A stretch of DNA of 64,000 nt from Alphaproteobacteria bacterium (GTDB taxonomy: Bacteria; Pseudomonadota; Alphaproteobacteria; UBA6615), in NCBI GenBank assembly GCA_022449545.1, contig JAKUPN010000007.1:1-64000 (forward strand), written 5' to 3'. Each line of letters begins with the position of its first letter. The stretch's first letter is position 1. The notes under the pieces are model-generated. The model did no database searches and was not told the origin of the DNA. It saw nothing but the letters and a program-made list of their open reading frames with translations. The translations under genes and the position numbers were made by a program. Positions 8,437 through 16,743 of the stretch are shown here, piece after piece.

Positions 8437-8883
8437 TTAGGGGACAGGCCTTCTAGTCCAGGCTGCAAATCTAAATTTTTCTGCACGATAAAAGTTCTGT
8501 AAACTATCACAGGGTCTTTATCTTTGTAATCATCAGGCATTGCTTGCGGGGGCTCTTTCCATCCAATATCAGGAATTGGTGGTGTGAAATGTAGAGATTT
8601 AATTACGTTTTCTGAAGTATGTTTTTTTTTCGTAACGCCATTTATATTCGGCACATAAAGCCAAACCAAAAAGTTTTAACCAATGATAATGTTGCATTCT
8701 ATCTCCAACCCACAATGTTGTTGGATGTTATGAATGAGTGGGTTTATAGGGTGCTGGTAGTTCATACCTGTATAGCGACGTGCATAATAATTGAGCTGTT
8801 TCTATACACATTTTTACAACATGTTTATCACAGTGATAATGGACTTTCTGGTTTATATCTCGATCTAAATAAAATAAATTCAT
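8437..8883 (-). pseudogene. Decayed phage-type hypothetical gene (one nonsense codon, two frameshifts)
   Basis: Reading the minus strand from an ATG at 8883 gives a coherent protein of about 147 codons once three lesions are bridged. Frame one runs MNLFYLDRDINQ, then CDKHVVKMCIETAQLL, PYKPTHS, a TAA at 8730-8728, HPTTLWVGDRMQHYHW and ALCAEYKWRYEKK. A run of nine A (plus-strand T at 8622-8630) then shifts the frame to HTSENVIKSL, PIPDIGWKEPPQAMPDDYK and VIVYR. A one-base deletion near 8496 shifts it again to NFYRAEKFRFAAWTRRPVP, ending at TAA 8439-8437. From memory, this ordered set of motifs belongs to an uncharacterised family common in marine phages and some bacteria. The two indels compensate each other. 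RBS-like AGGG precedes the ATG. Confidence 0.8.
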
Positions 8884-9040
8884 CACCCTACATTACGGGA
8901 AACTAATTCAAAAAGATCAGTTTGAGGGCAACTTAATTAGTTTAAAATAGATTATATTAAACCTAACATTAAATGAGTTATTATTAACTAAACCCATATT
9001 ACTTATTGATTGAATTTCAAATAACTTGACAGTGTAAAGC

Positions 9041-9607
9041 ATGAATATGAAAAAAAACTTCTCTCTTTCTTTCACCATTTCGTTATTAGTTTTGGTTATT
9101 ATGGCAAATAAAGCACCTGGTGAAGTTATCTTTAGTGATAACTTTCGTGATTCAAATCAATGGAAATTTATTTCAGATACCGTAATGGGCGGAGTATCAA
9201 CAGGAACGGTTGTTTTTGAGACAAAAGATGGATCGTCTTTTGCTCTACTGTCAGGGAATGTAACGACTGAAAATAATGGCGGATTTATCCAGATACGGAG
9301 AAATTTAAGGGATCAAAAATTAGCAAAAGCTAACTTTATTAAAATCGTAGCCAAAGGTAACAATCAAAAATATTTTATTCATTTGCGCACTACTGGAATG
9401 TTGTTTCCATGGCAGTACTATCAATCCGAATTCACTGTCACTGAAGAATTTAATGAATTTATATTACCAATTAAGGAATTTAAAAAATCAGGTTTTCTAT
9501 TAACAAATACTGTCCGTTCTTCAGGAATTACCTCATTAGGCGTAGTTGCCATAGGAAGAAATCATCAGGCCAAAATTTATATTAAAGAGATATTATTTTT
9601 TGAGTAA
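9041..9607 (+). CDS. CIA30 family protein with signal peptide
   Basis: The 188-residue product starts with a signal peptide (about residues 1-27) and continues as a CIA30 beta-sandwich domain. The opening FSDNFRDSNQWKFISDTVMGGVSTG is diagnostic of the family, with the SDxVMGGxS motif, and a late TSLGVVAIGRNHQAKIYIKEI strand closes the fold. CIA30 was named for a mitochondrial complex I assembly factor. Bacterial members are exported or cytosolic proteins of unknown role and the fold resembles carbohydrate-binding modules, so a complex I role should not be assumed. A second in-frame ATG lies two codons downstream. Confidence 0.85.
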   Translation: MNMKKNFSLSFTISLLVLVIMANKAPGEVIFSDNFRDSNQWKFISDTVMGGVSTGTVVFETKDGSSFALLSGNVTTENNGGFIQIRRNLRDQKLAKANFIKIVAKGNNQKYFIHLRTTGMLFPWQYYQSEFTVTEEFNEFILPIKEFKKSGFLLTNTVRSSGITSLGVVAIGRNHQAKIYIKEILFFE

Positions 9608-9686
9608 AGCCTCTCTAGTTTTACCCAAGAGCTATAAAAAATAAGATAGAGAGTTAAGAAAAAGAATATTTTTAAGGGGAAATTAA

Positions 9687-10799
9687 ATGAAAACACGTGC
9701 AGCGGTCGCTTTGGAATCTGGAAAGCAATTGGAGATAATGGAGGTTAATTTAGAATTACCACGCAAAGGAGAGGTGCTGGTAGAAATTAAAGCAACCGGC
9801 CTATGCCATACCGATGATTTTACTCGATCTGGTGATGATCCAGAGGGCATATTTCCTGCGATACTAGGTCACGAAGGCGCCGGGGTTGTTGTTGATGTTG
9901 GCGAGGGAGTGGCCAGCCTTGAAATCGGTGATCATGTGATACCGCTTTATACGCCTGAATGCAGGGAATGTGAGTATTGCCTGAACCCCAAAACCAATCT
10001 CTGTCAGTCTATTCGGACGACCCAGGGTCAGGGCCTTTTGCCTGATGGGTCGACACGTTTTACAATGTTGGATGGCACACCGATATATCACTATATGGGG
10101 TGTTCTACTTTTGCTAACCACACTGTGGTACCAGAGATTGCGCTTGCAAAAGTTCGAAAAGACGCCCCATTTGATAAGATCTGCTACATCGGATGTGGTG
10201 TTACGACGGGAATCGGAGCAGTTATTAACACCGCAAAAGTTGAGATCGGGAGCCGGGCAATTGTGTTTGGACTTGGGGGCATAGGGCTGAATGTGGTCCA
10301 GGGTCTTCGTCTTGCTGGAGCTGATCAAATCGTTGGAGTTGATCTTAATGCTAGTAAAGCTGAAATGGGTAGACATTTTGGTATGACAGATTTCGTTAAT
10401 CCGTCGGATATAGAAAGAGATATGGTTGCCTATCTAGTTGATCTGACCAGCGGTGGAGCCGATTATACGTTTGATGCCACAGGTAATGTTTCTGTGATGC
10501 GTACTGCATTAGAATCTGCACATAAGGGCTGGGGTGAAAGTATTATAATTGGTGTAGCTCCAGCAGGAGCTGAAATTAATACCAGGCCATTCCAGTTAGT
10601 TACAGGTCGTGTGTGGCGGGGCACTGCATTTGGTGGTGCGTCGGGCAGGACAGATGTACCCAATATAGTCGACTGGTATATGGACGGAAAAATAGAAATT
10701 GATCCGATGATTACACATAAACTTAGCTTAGATGAAATCAACCACGGGTTTAACCTCATGCATGAGGGAAAGTCGATCCGCGCCGTGGTGGAGTTTTAG
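9687..10799 (+). CDS. frmA: S-(hydroxymethyl)glutathione dehydrogenase / class III alcohol dehydrogenase
   Basis: The 370-residue enzyme oxidises S-(hydroxymethyl)glutathione, formed from formaldehyde and glutathione, to S-formylglutathione with NAD+. Catalytic zinc ligands are Cys40, His62 and Cys170. Structural zinc ligands are Cys92, Cys95, Cys98 and Cys106. The class III signature [15 protein letters not shown] and HYMGCSTF are present, as is the Rossmann motif [13 protein letters not shown] and a C-terminal [10 protein letters not shown]. Similarity to human ADH5 is evident along the whole length. The start has AAGGGGA upstream. It is followed at 36 bp by an SDR and then an MDR, an apparent operon. 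No S-formylglutathione hydrolase or Gfa is adjacent. Confidence 0.93.
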   Translation: MKTRAAVALESGKQLEIMEVNLELPRKGEVLVEIKATGLCHTDDFTRSGDDPEGIFPAILGHEGAGVVVDVGEGVASLEIGDHVIPLYTPECRECEYCLNPKTNLCQSIRTTQGQGLLPDGSTRFTMLDGTPIYHYMGCSTFANHTVVPEIALAKVRKDAPFDKICYIGCGVTTGIGAVINTAKVEIGSRAIVFGLGGIGLNVVQGLRLAGADQIVGVDLNASKAEMGRHFGMTDFVNPSDIERDMVAYLVDLTSGGADYTFDATGNVSVMRTALESAHKGWGESIIIGVAPAGAEINTRPFQLVTGRVWRGTAFGGASGRTDVPNIVDWYMDGKIEIDPMITHKLSLDEINHGFNLMHEGKSIRAVVEF

Positions 10800-10835
10800 C
10801 AAAACAAACAGAAGGGATGGACTGGGAGAAGAGAA

Positions 10836-11633
10836 ATGAGATTGAAGGATAAAGTTGCTATTGTGGTTGGCGCTGGACAGCAACCCGGCGAGACAATTGG
10901 CAATGGTCGGGCTACAGCTTTTCGCTTTGCACAAGAAGGGGCAAAGGTGCTCTTAGTAGATAAGAATAGAGACTGGGTAGCTGATACATCCAGGATGATA
11001 GAAGAAAAAGGTGGTATTTGTAAAATACTCACCGCCGATATTACAGAAGAATCTAATTGTAAAAACATTGCACAGGACTGCCTCACGAATTTTGGTAAAA
11101 TTGATATCCTACATAACAATGTTGGACGTTCTGAAGGTGATAATGAAACCCAGGCAATGGATGCATCAATATGGGATCAGCTAATGGAAATGAATGTGAA
11201 GGGCATGTTTATGACCTGCAAGCATGTTCTTCCTATAATGAGGAATCAGAAAGAGGGAGTAATAATAAACATCTCTTCAATAGCTTCTATCTGTTCTCAC
11301 AATAGTATTACCTATAAAACAGGTAAGGGTGCTGTGAATACAATGACGCACCATCTCGCAATGGAAAATGCAGCTTATGGTGTTCGAGCAAATGTTATTT
11401 TGCCAGGTCTCATGGATACTCCAATGGCAATAGAACGAAGAGCTCGTGAGCAAAAGATAGATAGGGATGAGGTTAGAAGAGGACGGGATGCACGAGTACC
11501 ACTATTGCGTCGGATGGGAACTGCTTGGGATGTAGCAAATGCGGCAGTTTTTTTAGCTTCTGATGAGGCAAACTACATAACTGGCATAATAATGCCGGTT
11601 GATGGTGGTTTGTCGTCAAATATAGGACAATAA
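10836..11633 (+). CDS. Short-chain dehydrogenase/reductase
   Basis: The 265-residue SDR has an extended cofactor loop, VVGAGQQPGETIGNGRATA, in place of the plain TGxxxGxG. It also has NNVG (the NNAG position), a catalytic serine in NISSIAS, and Tyr-x-x-x-Lys in ITYKTGK. The C-terminus carries a typical GIIMPVDGGLSS. GGGAG lies ahead of the ATG. It sits between frmA and a quinone-oxidoreductase-like gene, with 36 and 17 bp gaps, and is probably cotranscribed with them. The substrate is unknown; a role in oxidising a small alcohol in the same pathway as FrmA is only a guess. Confidence 0.85.
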   Translation: MRLKDKVAIVVGAGQQPGETIGNGRATAFRFAQEGAKVLLVDKNRDWVADTSRMIEEKGGICKILTADITEESNCKNIAQDCLTNFGKIDILHNNVGRSEGDNETQAMDASIWDQLMEMNVKGMFMTCKHVLPIMRNQKEGVIINISSIASICSHNSITYKTGKGAVNTMTHHLAMENAAYGVRANVILPGLMDTPMAIERRAREQKIDRDEVRRGRDARVPLLRRMGTAWDVANAAVFLASDEANYITGIIMPVDGGLSSNIGQ

Positions 11634-11650
11634 GCCAGAGGAAAAACCCA

Positions 11651-12643
11651 ATGAAAGCTATACGTTTGCATCAAACAGGTGGCCCAGAAGTTCTCCAGCT
11701 CGACGAAATTAACCGCCCAATTCCAGAACCAGGCGAAGTTCTGGTTAAGGCTCATTCAATCGGAGTTGGGCTGGCTGATCAATTGGTTCGAAATGGGCGT
11801 TATCCATGGATGCCAGAACTACCGACTATTCCTGGAATTGAAATGAGCGGAAATATAGAGGTTATCGGGGAAGATGTAACGGGTCACAAAAATGGCGATT
11901 CGGTTATTGTCACAAACGTTCCTGCACGAAGTTGTTATGCAGAATACATTGCTGTAGATGCTAATTTTGTTTTTCCCTGTCGCAGTGATGTGGATCTTGC
12001 TGATGCAGCTTGTCTAACCAACTATCGAGTTGCTCACCGCATATTGCATACTGCTGTGCGAGCAAGAAAAGGAGAGACAATAGTTATTGTTGGTGCCGCT
12101 GGAGGCTTGGGAAGTGCATTGATGCAACTTGCTAATGATGCCGACTTAAAAACAATAGCAGTCGTGCGAAGTGATATTAAGGCCACCTTTGCCCGTGATC
12201 AGAACGCTGACCATGTAATCAACTCCCAGACCGAGGACTTGAATGAACGTATTATGGAGATTACCAATAACCGAGGTGTAGACCACTTCATTGATCCAGT
12301 AGGGGGAGATAAATTTGTGGGTTACCTAGATTTATTAGCACCTACGGGTACATTAGTACTTTACGGGTTGATCGATGGATTACCTGAAGATGATATATTC
12401 GCTGCCCAGTGTAAAAGATGGAACTATAGCCCAGCTGTACGTATGTTCTCTATCCACTCCTATGACGAAAACGCAGAGGATACCTCTAAAGATTTGGCTA
12501 TGCTCATAGATATGATTGCCGAGGAAAGAATTACACCTGTTATTTTTGCAAAGCTTCCTCTCGGTGAAGCCGCATCAGCTCACAGGCAGCTGGAAGAAGG
12601 TACAGTTCTTGGCAAAATCATTTTACAACCGAAACTAGATTAG
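11651..12643 (+). CDS. Zinc-independent MDR family quinone oxidoreductase-like protein
   Basis: The 330-residue product belongs to the medium-chain dehydrogenase/reductase superfamily, quinone oxidoreductase (zeta-crystallin) type. The start MKAIRLHQTGGPEVLQLDE, the GIEMSG segment and the NADPH loop VGAAGGLGSALMQLA are visible, and the zinc ligands of alcohol dehydrogenases are absent. A late DHFIDPVGGDKF is also typical. It likely reduces a quinone or an activated double bond with NADPH. AGAGGA precedes the ATG. Only 17 bp separate it from the SDR upstream, so it is the last gene of the frmA cluster. Confidence 0.85.
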   Translation: MKAIRLHQTGGPEVLQLDEINRPIPEPGEVLVKAHSIGVGLADQLVRNGRYPWMPELPTIPGIEMSGNIEVIGEDVTGHKNGDSVIVTNVPARSCYAEYIAVDANFVFPCRSDVDLADAACLTNYRVAHRILHTAVRARKGETIVIVGAAGGLGSALMQLANDADLKTIAVVRSDIKATFARDQNADHVINSQTEDLNERIMEITNNRGVDHFIDPVGGDKFVGYLDLLAPTGTLVLYGLIDGLPEDDIFAAQCKRWNYSPAVRMFSIHSYDENAEDTSKDLAMLIDMIAEERITPVIFAKLPLGEAASAHRQLEEGTVLGKIILQPKLD

Positions 12644-12720
12644 CCCTGGCGTTTGTCTGAAGGCTGCGTTCTTATAGGTTTTATGTAAATCTATTATCAG
12701 ATGATAAATAATCCACGGCA

Positions 12721-13113
12721 TCAAGCGATCAGAATTTGATATAGAATACAAAGTTGAGCCAACCAACTACCGGCAAAAGTTAGCGTTCGGGCAAATGGTA
12801 TTCCAGCCAAATAAGTCAAATAGTGAGCTAATCGTAGCCAGAAATAGGCCATTGCTGCTGAAACAGTTGCTTCATTTGTGACTTCAGCTAAATTTGCAAC
12901 AATTACTAAAGCTGCGAATGGTACAAGGTTTTCAATTGCATTATAATGAGCTCGTTTGGCTCGTAAGGCCCATCCAGTCAAAGAAGTCTCATCTGCTTGA
13001 TAGGTCAAAGACGGCATCAATCCATTATTAGAAATATGTGATAAAATGTAAGGAACCCACATCAAAATCGTTAAACCAGAAACCCAAGCTAGCATCTCAA
13101 GTTCAGTAGACAT
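12721..13113 (-). CDS. MAPEG family membrane protein
   Basis: This 130-residue protein has four hydrophobic helices and the MAPEG pattern: RAKRAHYNAIENLVPFAALVIVAN in the second helix region, then RLAHYLTYLAGIPFARTLTF. The family includes microsomal glutathione S-transferases and leukotriene C4 synthase. Bacterial members of this length are mostly uncharacterised. It is on the opposite strand to both neighbours, so it is transcribed alone. A glutathione role fits the presence of frmA and a GST nearby but is not demonstrated. Confidence 0.88.
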   Translation of the reverse strand: MSTELEMLAWVSGLTILMWVPYILSHISNNGLMPSLTYQADETSLTGWALRAKRAHYNAIENLVPFAALVIVANLAEVTNEATVSAAMAYFWLRLAHYLTYLAGIPFARTLTFAGSWLAQLCILYQILIA

Positions 13114-13282
13114 AAGCTTTTAACCCCTTGTTTCTTAATCATAGTTATGATGCAAATCATAGATGAGTGACGCTAACTGAACAAGTGCATTCACCGCAGA
13201 ACAGAAGAATGCAATAATAGCACTTTAGTATTACACTAGGAGAGTATACTAGGCTAAGATCAGAGCATTATCTGGAGGAACT

Positions 13283-14437
13283 ATGACAAATAATGGGATA
13301 CCAATCGAAGGTTTTTGCGATACAGAGTTTGCAGCGGTAAAAGAAACATTTTACGAAAATTTTTCAAGTCGAAATGAGATTGGTGCGGGAGTTTGTGTTT
13401 ATAAAGATGGAGAAAAAGTGGTTGACCTTTGGGGTGGGCACAAGGATGAAGATCGCCAAAATCCCTGGACTGAGGAGACCATAGTACTTATGAATTCAGT
13501 AGCTAAGTCAATGTGTGCCCTGGCAGTTCATGCTCTCTCAGATCAAGGTAAGCTGAATATTAATGCGCCGGTTGCAGAATATTGGCCTGAGTTCGCGCAA
13601 AAGGGTAAGTCACACATTCTTGTTCGTCATGTCCTTGGACATGAGTGTGGTGCTATTTTTTCTGATCAAGCTGTTCCCGGGGATTGGTTTAACTACCCAG
13701 CGCAGTGCGCTGCTATTGCAGCTCAGGAGCCTGCTTTTGAAGCAGGGACAAAGGGGGCATATAATACAATAAATATTGGATTTATTCTTGGCGAGGTTGT
13801 GCGTCATGTTTCTGGAAAATCGATAGGTCAATTTATTCGCGATGAGATTTCGGGCCCACTAGGCGCTGAATATAATATTGGACTATCCCCTGAGGAATCA
13901 GATCTCTGCGCTACAATGCACTTGAACCCCGAAAACGTTTTTTGGTCAGACGGAGCTCAACCTGGTTCTAATTTACATCGAGCATGGTCAGGGCGTCCTG
14001 AGAGAGATGATTTACTAAATTGCAGTGAAATAAGAGAAGGAGAATTACCAGCATTCGGTGGACATGGTAATGCGCGCGGTGTAGCTAAGATATACGCTAT
14101 GTTAGCTGGTGATGGTGAGGTTGAAGGCATAAGAATTCTTAAGCCAAAAACCGTAGAGCAAGCGTCTAAATTGGTTTGGCAAGGCACTTGCTATATGACT
14201 GGTTGGGATTTGAGAATGGGTTTAGGGTTTGAGCATAATAGCCCACCATATATAGCTATGGGTAATAATATGAGTGCTTTCGGTAAATTAGGTTCCGGTG
14301 GTGCGCTTGGTTTTTGTGATAGGGAAAGAAACTTAGCCTTTAGTTATTGCACTAATTTTCAATGCGAAGGAGCGGGCACGGGTATCCGTTGTCGTCTGCT
14401 TGGTGAAGCAGCTGCTGGTGTTGCTCAGAAAGTTTAA
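13283..14437 (+). CDS. Serine hydrolase of the class C beta-lactamase/esterase family
   Basis: At 384 residues, this matches the EstB/6-aminohexanoate hydrolase branch of the class C beta-lactamase superfamily. The nucleophile motif is Ser72-Val-Ala-Lys75, the second motif Tyr160-Asn161, and a glycine-rich FGKLGSGGALGF near the C-terminus replaces KTG. A GGHGNARGVAKIYAMLA segment is typical of the esterase members. No signal peptide is seen, so it is cytosolic and more likely an esterase, lactonase or amidase than an antibiotic-resistance enzyme. The ATG follows a strong GGAGG. Confidence 0.88.
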   Translation: MTNNGIPIEGFCDTEFAAVKETFYENFSSRNEIGAGVCVYKDGEKVVDLWGGHKDEDRQNPWTEETIVLMNSVAKSMCALAVHALSDQGKLNINAPVAEYWPEFAQKGKSHILVRHVLGHECGAIFSDQAVPGDWFNYPAQCAAIAAQEPAFEAGTKGAYNTINIGFILGEVVRHVSGKSIGQFIRDEISGPLGAEYNIGLSPEESDLCATMHLNPENVFWSDGAQPGSNLHRAWSGRPERDDLLNCSEIREGELPAFGGHGNARGVAKIYAMLAGDGEVEGIRILKPKTVEQASKLVWQGTCYMTGWDLRMGLGFEHNSPPYIAMGNNMSAFGKLGSGGALGFCDRERNLAFSYCTNFQCEGAGTGIRCRLLGEAAAGVAQKV

Positions 14438-14528
14438 ATAATTGTATTAGGTATTGATTTAAATTAACGCAATCTGGTCAATATTTTCCTATTGTGCCAT
14501 AGTATAGAGACTTATTCAGGAGTTTTTC

Positions 14529-15800
14529 ATGGATCAGCCGAATATGAAAGAGAACATCAGAACACTGGATGGAGGTGAATTGTCTTCATCTTACATACCT
14601 CCGCTTGAGCTTACAGAAGGCCAACCTCCCCCAATAGCAGCAAATGGGGGTTTGTCATATATGTCCTTCGAAAAAAATGGTGATGCGGGAACATCTGCGG
14701 CTATAGAGGCCGCCTTAGCTCAAATTGAGGATGGGAAGCAGGTAGTAAACATGATCGAGAATGCCCCTCCAGGCCCTATCAAAACAAAATGGGGTTTAGG
14801 TTTCCGCGATTATGATGAATGCCTTGATCATATTAATACGAATGGTATTGGTTCTTCTGAAGGGACTTTAGCACTGCCTTTAGCTTATACAATTTTTGAA
14901 CAACCTACATATTCCATAGTGCCGTCAAACTCTTTATGGAAAGATCCTTTACGCTCAACAGAGGCAGAATTGTTGCGTGATAATGAAGATGGAAATCGAC
15001 GTCGAAATCTTTATTTTCCACAAGTCATGCGTGATGCAAGGCGCATCGGAGAGTACTATCCAGGTCTTACACCCAATAGTTCTGAATGCCTGGATCGACT
15101 CGGTTTGTCACTGGCACATTTAGAATCTAAGTGTACAAATTTCTATGATTCTGCAGAGGTGCAGCGCGTATTTTATCCTGAAATAGAGAATTTGCTTTTA
15201 GAGTTTTTTCCGGATTCAACTGATGCTCTTGTTTTCAATCATGATATTTTTGATAAAGATTATGCTGGAGATAGAACAGAAGACCAAGACGCAAAAAACC
15301 CAGGCGTAAATTCAAGTTACGTTAACCTTGTGCATAATGATCTCAACGACAATAGTGGCCGCGTTCGTTGTCGAGAGTTATTGACTAAAAACCTTAGAAA
15401 CTTTGGAAGGGAACTAAACTACTCTGAGGCAGAAGCCGAAGCGAAAATGTCTCGGCGTTTTTTATCTATCAACTTAGCAAAACCAATGGAAACAGTTGAG
15501 CAATTTCCATTCGTTTTGTGTGCTTGGCCCTCCTTTTCTGATCAGCCCTACATTAATAATTATAGAATTTATGATGATCGAGTTGGTGAGACTACTCGTT
15601 TCACTTATCGTTCCGACCATGAGTGGTACTGGATCCCAAGGCAGACGCCAACTGAAGTGTCAATGCTGAAATGCTATGATTCTATTAACGATGGATCAGT
15701 GTCACGCTGGTCGTTTCATACGGCCTGTGTTGATCCAACGGTTCCACTAGATGCGTCATGTCGTAAGAACGTAGTGGTGCGCGCCTACGTTTTCTACTAG
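14529..15800 (+). CDS. CmcJ/NvfI-like protein with N-terminal extension
   Basis: The 423-residue protein ends with the pattern I associate with the CmcJ/NvfI (asaB, GA4-desaturase-like) family. In order it shows VHNDLND, RRFLSINLAKPM, FPFVLCAWPSF, a DHEWYWIPRQTPTEVSMLKCYDS block and a closing PLDASCRKNVVVRAYVFY. Fungal members are putative Fe/2-oxoglutarate oxidoreductases, and CmcJ takes part in cephamycin 7-alpha-methoxylation. His in VHND and the late HTA are candidate metal ligands. It has about 130 residues more at the N-terminus than the paralogue at 25604-26467, with an unrecognised segment. GGAG lies before the ATG. The reaction is unknown. Confidence 0.75.
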   Translation: MDQPNMKENIRTLDGGELSSSYIPPLELTEGQPPPIAANGGLSYMSFEKNGDAGTSAAIEAALAQIEDGKQVVNMIENAPPGPIKTKWGLGFRDYDECLDHINTNGIGSSEGTLALPLAYTIFEQPTYSIVPSNSLWKDPLRSTEAELLRDNEDGNRRRNLYFPQVMRDARRIGEYYPGLTPNSSECLDRLGLSLAHLESKCTNFYDSAEVQRVFYPEIENLLLEFFPDSTDALVFNHDIFDKDYAGDRTEDQDAKNPGVNSSYVNLVHNDLNDNSGRVRCRELLTKNLRNFGRELNYSEAEAEAKMSRRFLSINLAKPMETVEQFPFVLCAWPSFSDQPYINNYRIYDDRVGETTRFTYRSDHEWYWIPRQTPTEVSMLKCYDSINDGSVSRWSFHTACVDPTVPLDASCRKNVVVRAYVFY

Positions 15801-15881
15801 GGGCCATACAAGACCAATTTATCGAAGTTTTAATTAATGCCATTTTTGCTGTATTATCAGCTTCTAAAAGAGAGCAGGTAA

Positions 15882-16697
15882 CTATATAGAGCTTTCTTTT
15901 TCTATCCTCGATAGTTTTTCCATAAACGGGGAAATATCGGGAGAAAAATCAGGGTGATCGCAAAGGCGGTCGAAGTGTCCCATGGCACGTGGGTATTTTG
16001 CACCTAATTTTTTCTGATCATACACAACATCAATATTCAAATTTTTCAAATTTTTTAGATGGGCTCTTTCCCTAGATATTTGGCAAATCTCACACACGAA
16101 GCAAATATCAGCAATACTAAGCTGATTATTAACTAGTCCATTCAATTTGTTTTTAAGGGCGTTATCGATCCCACTTAGATAATATTCTAAGGCGTTAGCA
16201 GTTTGATTTCGTGTTTGTAAATCTGGGGCACCTTGAGAAAGGGCAAGTAGATATATCTGACTTTGCCGAGCGAATACAAGTGAAACATCTAGAAAGCTAT
16301 CAATCCTAGAAGCCTCATAAGGCCCAGATCCATATAGTTTTTCTTTGCCTTGACCAAGTCTAGCGACGGTTCGAAGTATGCTATTAGACTCAAAGATTCC
16401 TATATTACCATTTGGGCTGAATGCAGCTGGTACTGTTCCAAACGGGTGAGCCTCGAGAAATGCATTTGTTTTATGCAAGGTTTTATCAAATCCAGAACTA
16501 GGTTGTACCTGAACAACGTCTTTATGTTCAAAATCGTCTACTTCTAAAGGGCGTGCATCAAAGTCCCACAGCCAATTGATTAATTCCTTTGGCTTGTCTC
16601 CCCTGATTTCAATTTCAACTCCGCATAGTCTCGCAGCAATATTTGCTTTCATTATGCGTGGGTTTGGTAGATAAGAAAAAATTCTAATAACGGCCAT
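15882..16697 (-). CDS. Glutathione S-transferase family protein
   Basis: The 271-residue protein has a thioredoxin-like N-terminal half (IRIFSYLPNPRIMKANIAARLCG through ESNSILRTVARLG, where ESNSI matches the glutathione-binding ESxAI turn) and a helical C-terminal half with the N-capping motif LSIADICFVCE. An insertion in the N-terminal domain makes it longer than a canonical GST. It resembles eEF1B-gamma-like GSTs in the SNSILRYVARL stretch. AAGGAG lies before the ATG. It is the last gene of a minus-strand run with amidase, propeller, monooxygenase and nitrilase, although the gap to the amidase is too small to tell whether it has its own promoter. Confidence 0.8.
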   Translation of the reverse strand: MAVIRIFSYLPNPRIMKANIAARLCGVEIEIRGDKPKELINWLWDFDARPLEVDDFEHKDVVQVQPSSGFDKTLHKTNAFLEAHPFGTVPAAFSPNGNIGIFESNSILRTVARLGQGKEKLYGSGPYEASRIDSFLDVSLVFARQSQIYLLALSQGAPDLQTRNQTANALEYYLSGIDNALKNKLNGLVNNQLSIADICFVCEICQISRERAHLKNLKNLNIDVVYDQKKLGAKYPRAMGHFDRLCDHPDFSPDISPFMEKLSRIEKESSI

Positions 16698-16743
16698 TAT
16701 CTAACTCCTTATCCACAGGATAAAACACTAGTAACCCTATTGG

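Noticed and set aside
8391-8669. Minus-strand open frame of 92 codons as an intact gene
   Set aside because: It is the central and downstream part of the decayed gene at 8437-8883. It has only a TTG start after an in-frame stop, and its N- and C-terminal parts are out of frame relative to the family pattern.
8619-8906. Plus-strand open frame of 95 codons
   Set aside because: It is antisense to the recognised blocks of the decayed gene and shows no family likeness.
9864-10376. 170-codon antisense frame inside frmA
   Set aside because: It is a shadow of the well-supported frmA gene.
13283-14437. Antibiotic-resistance beta-lactamase
   Set aside because: There is no signal peptide and the sequence fits the esterase branch, so resistance is unlikely.
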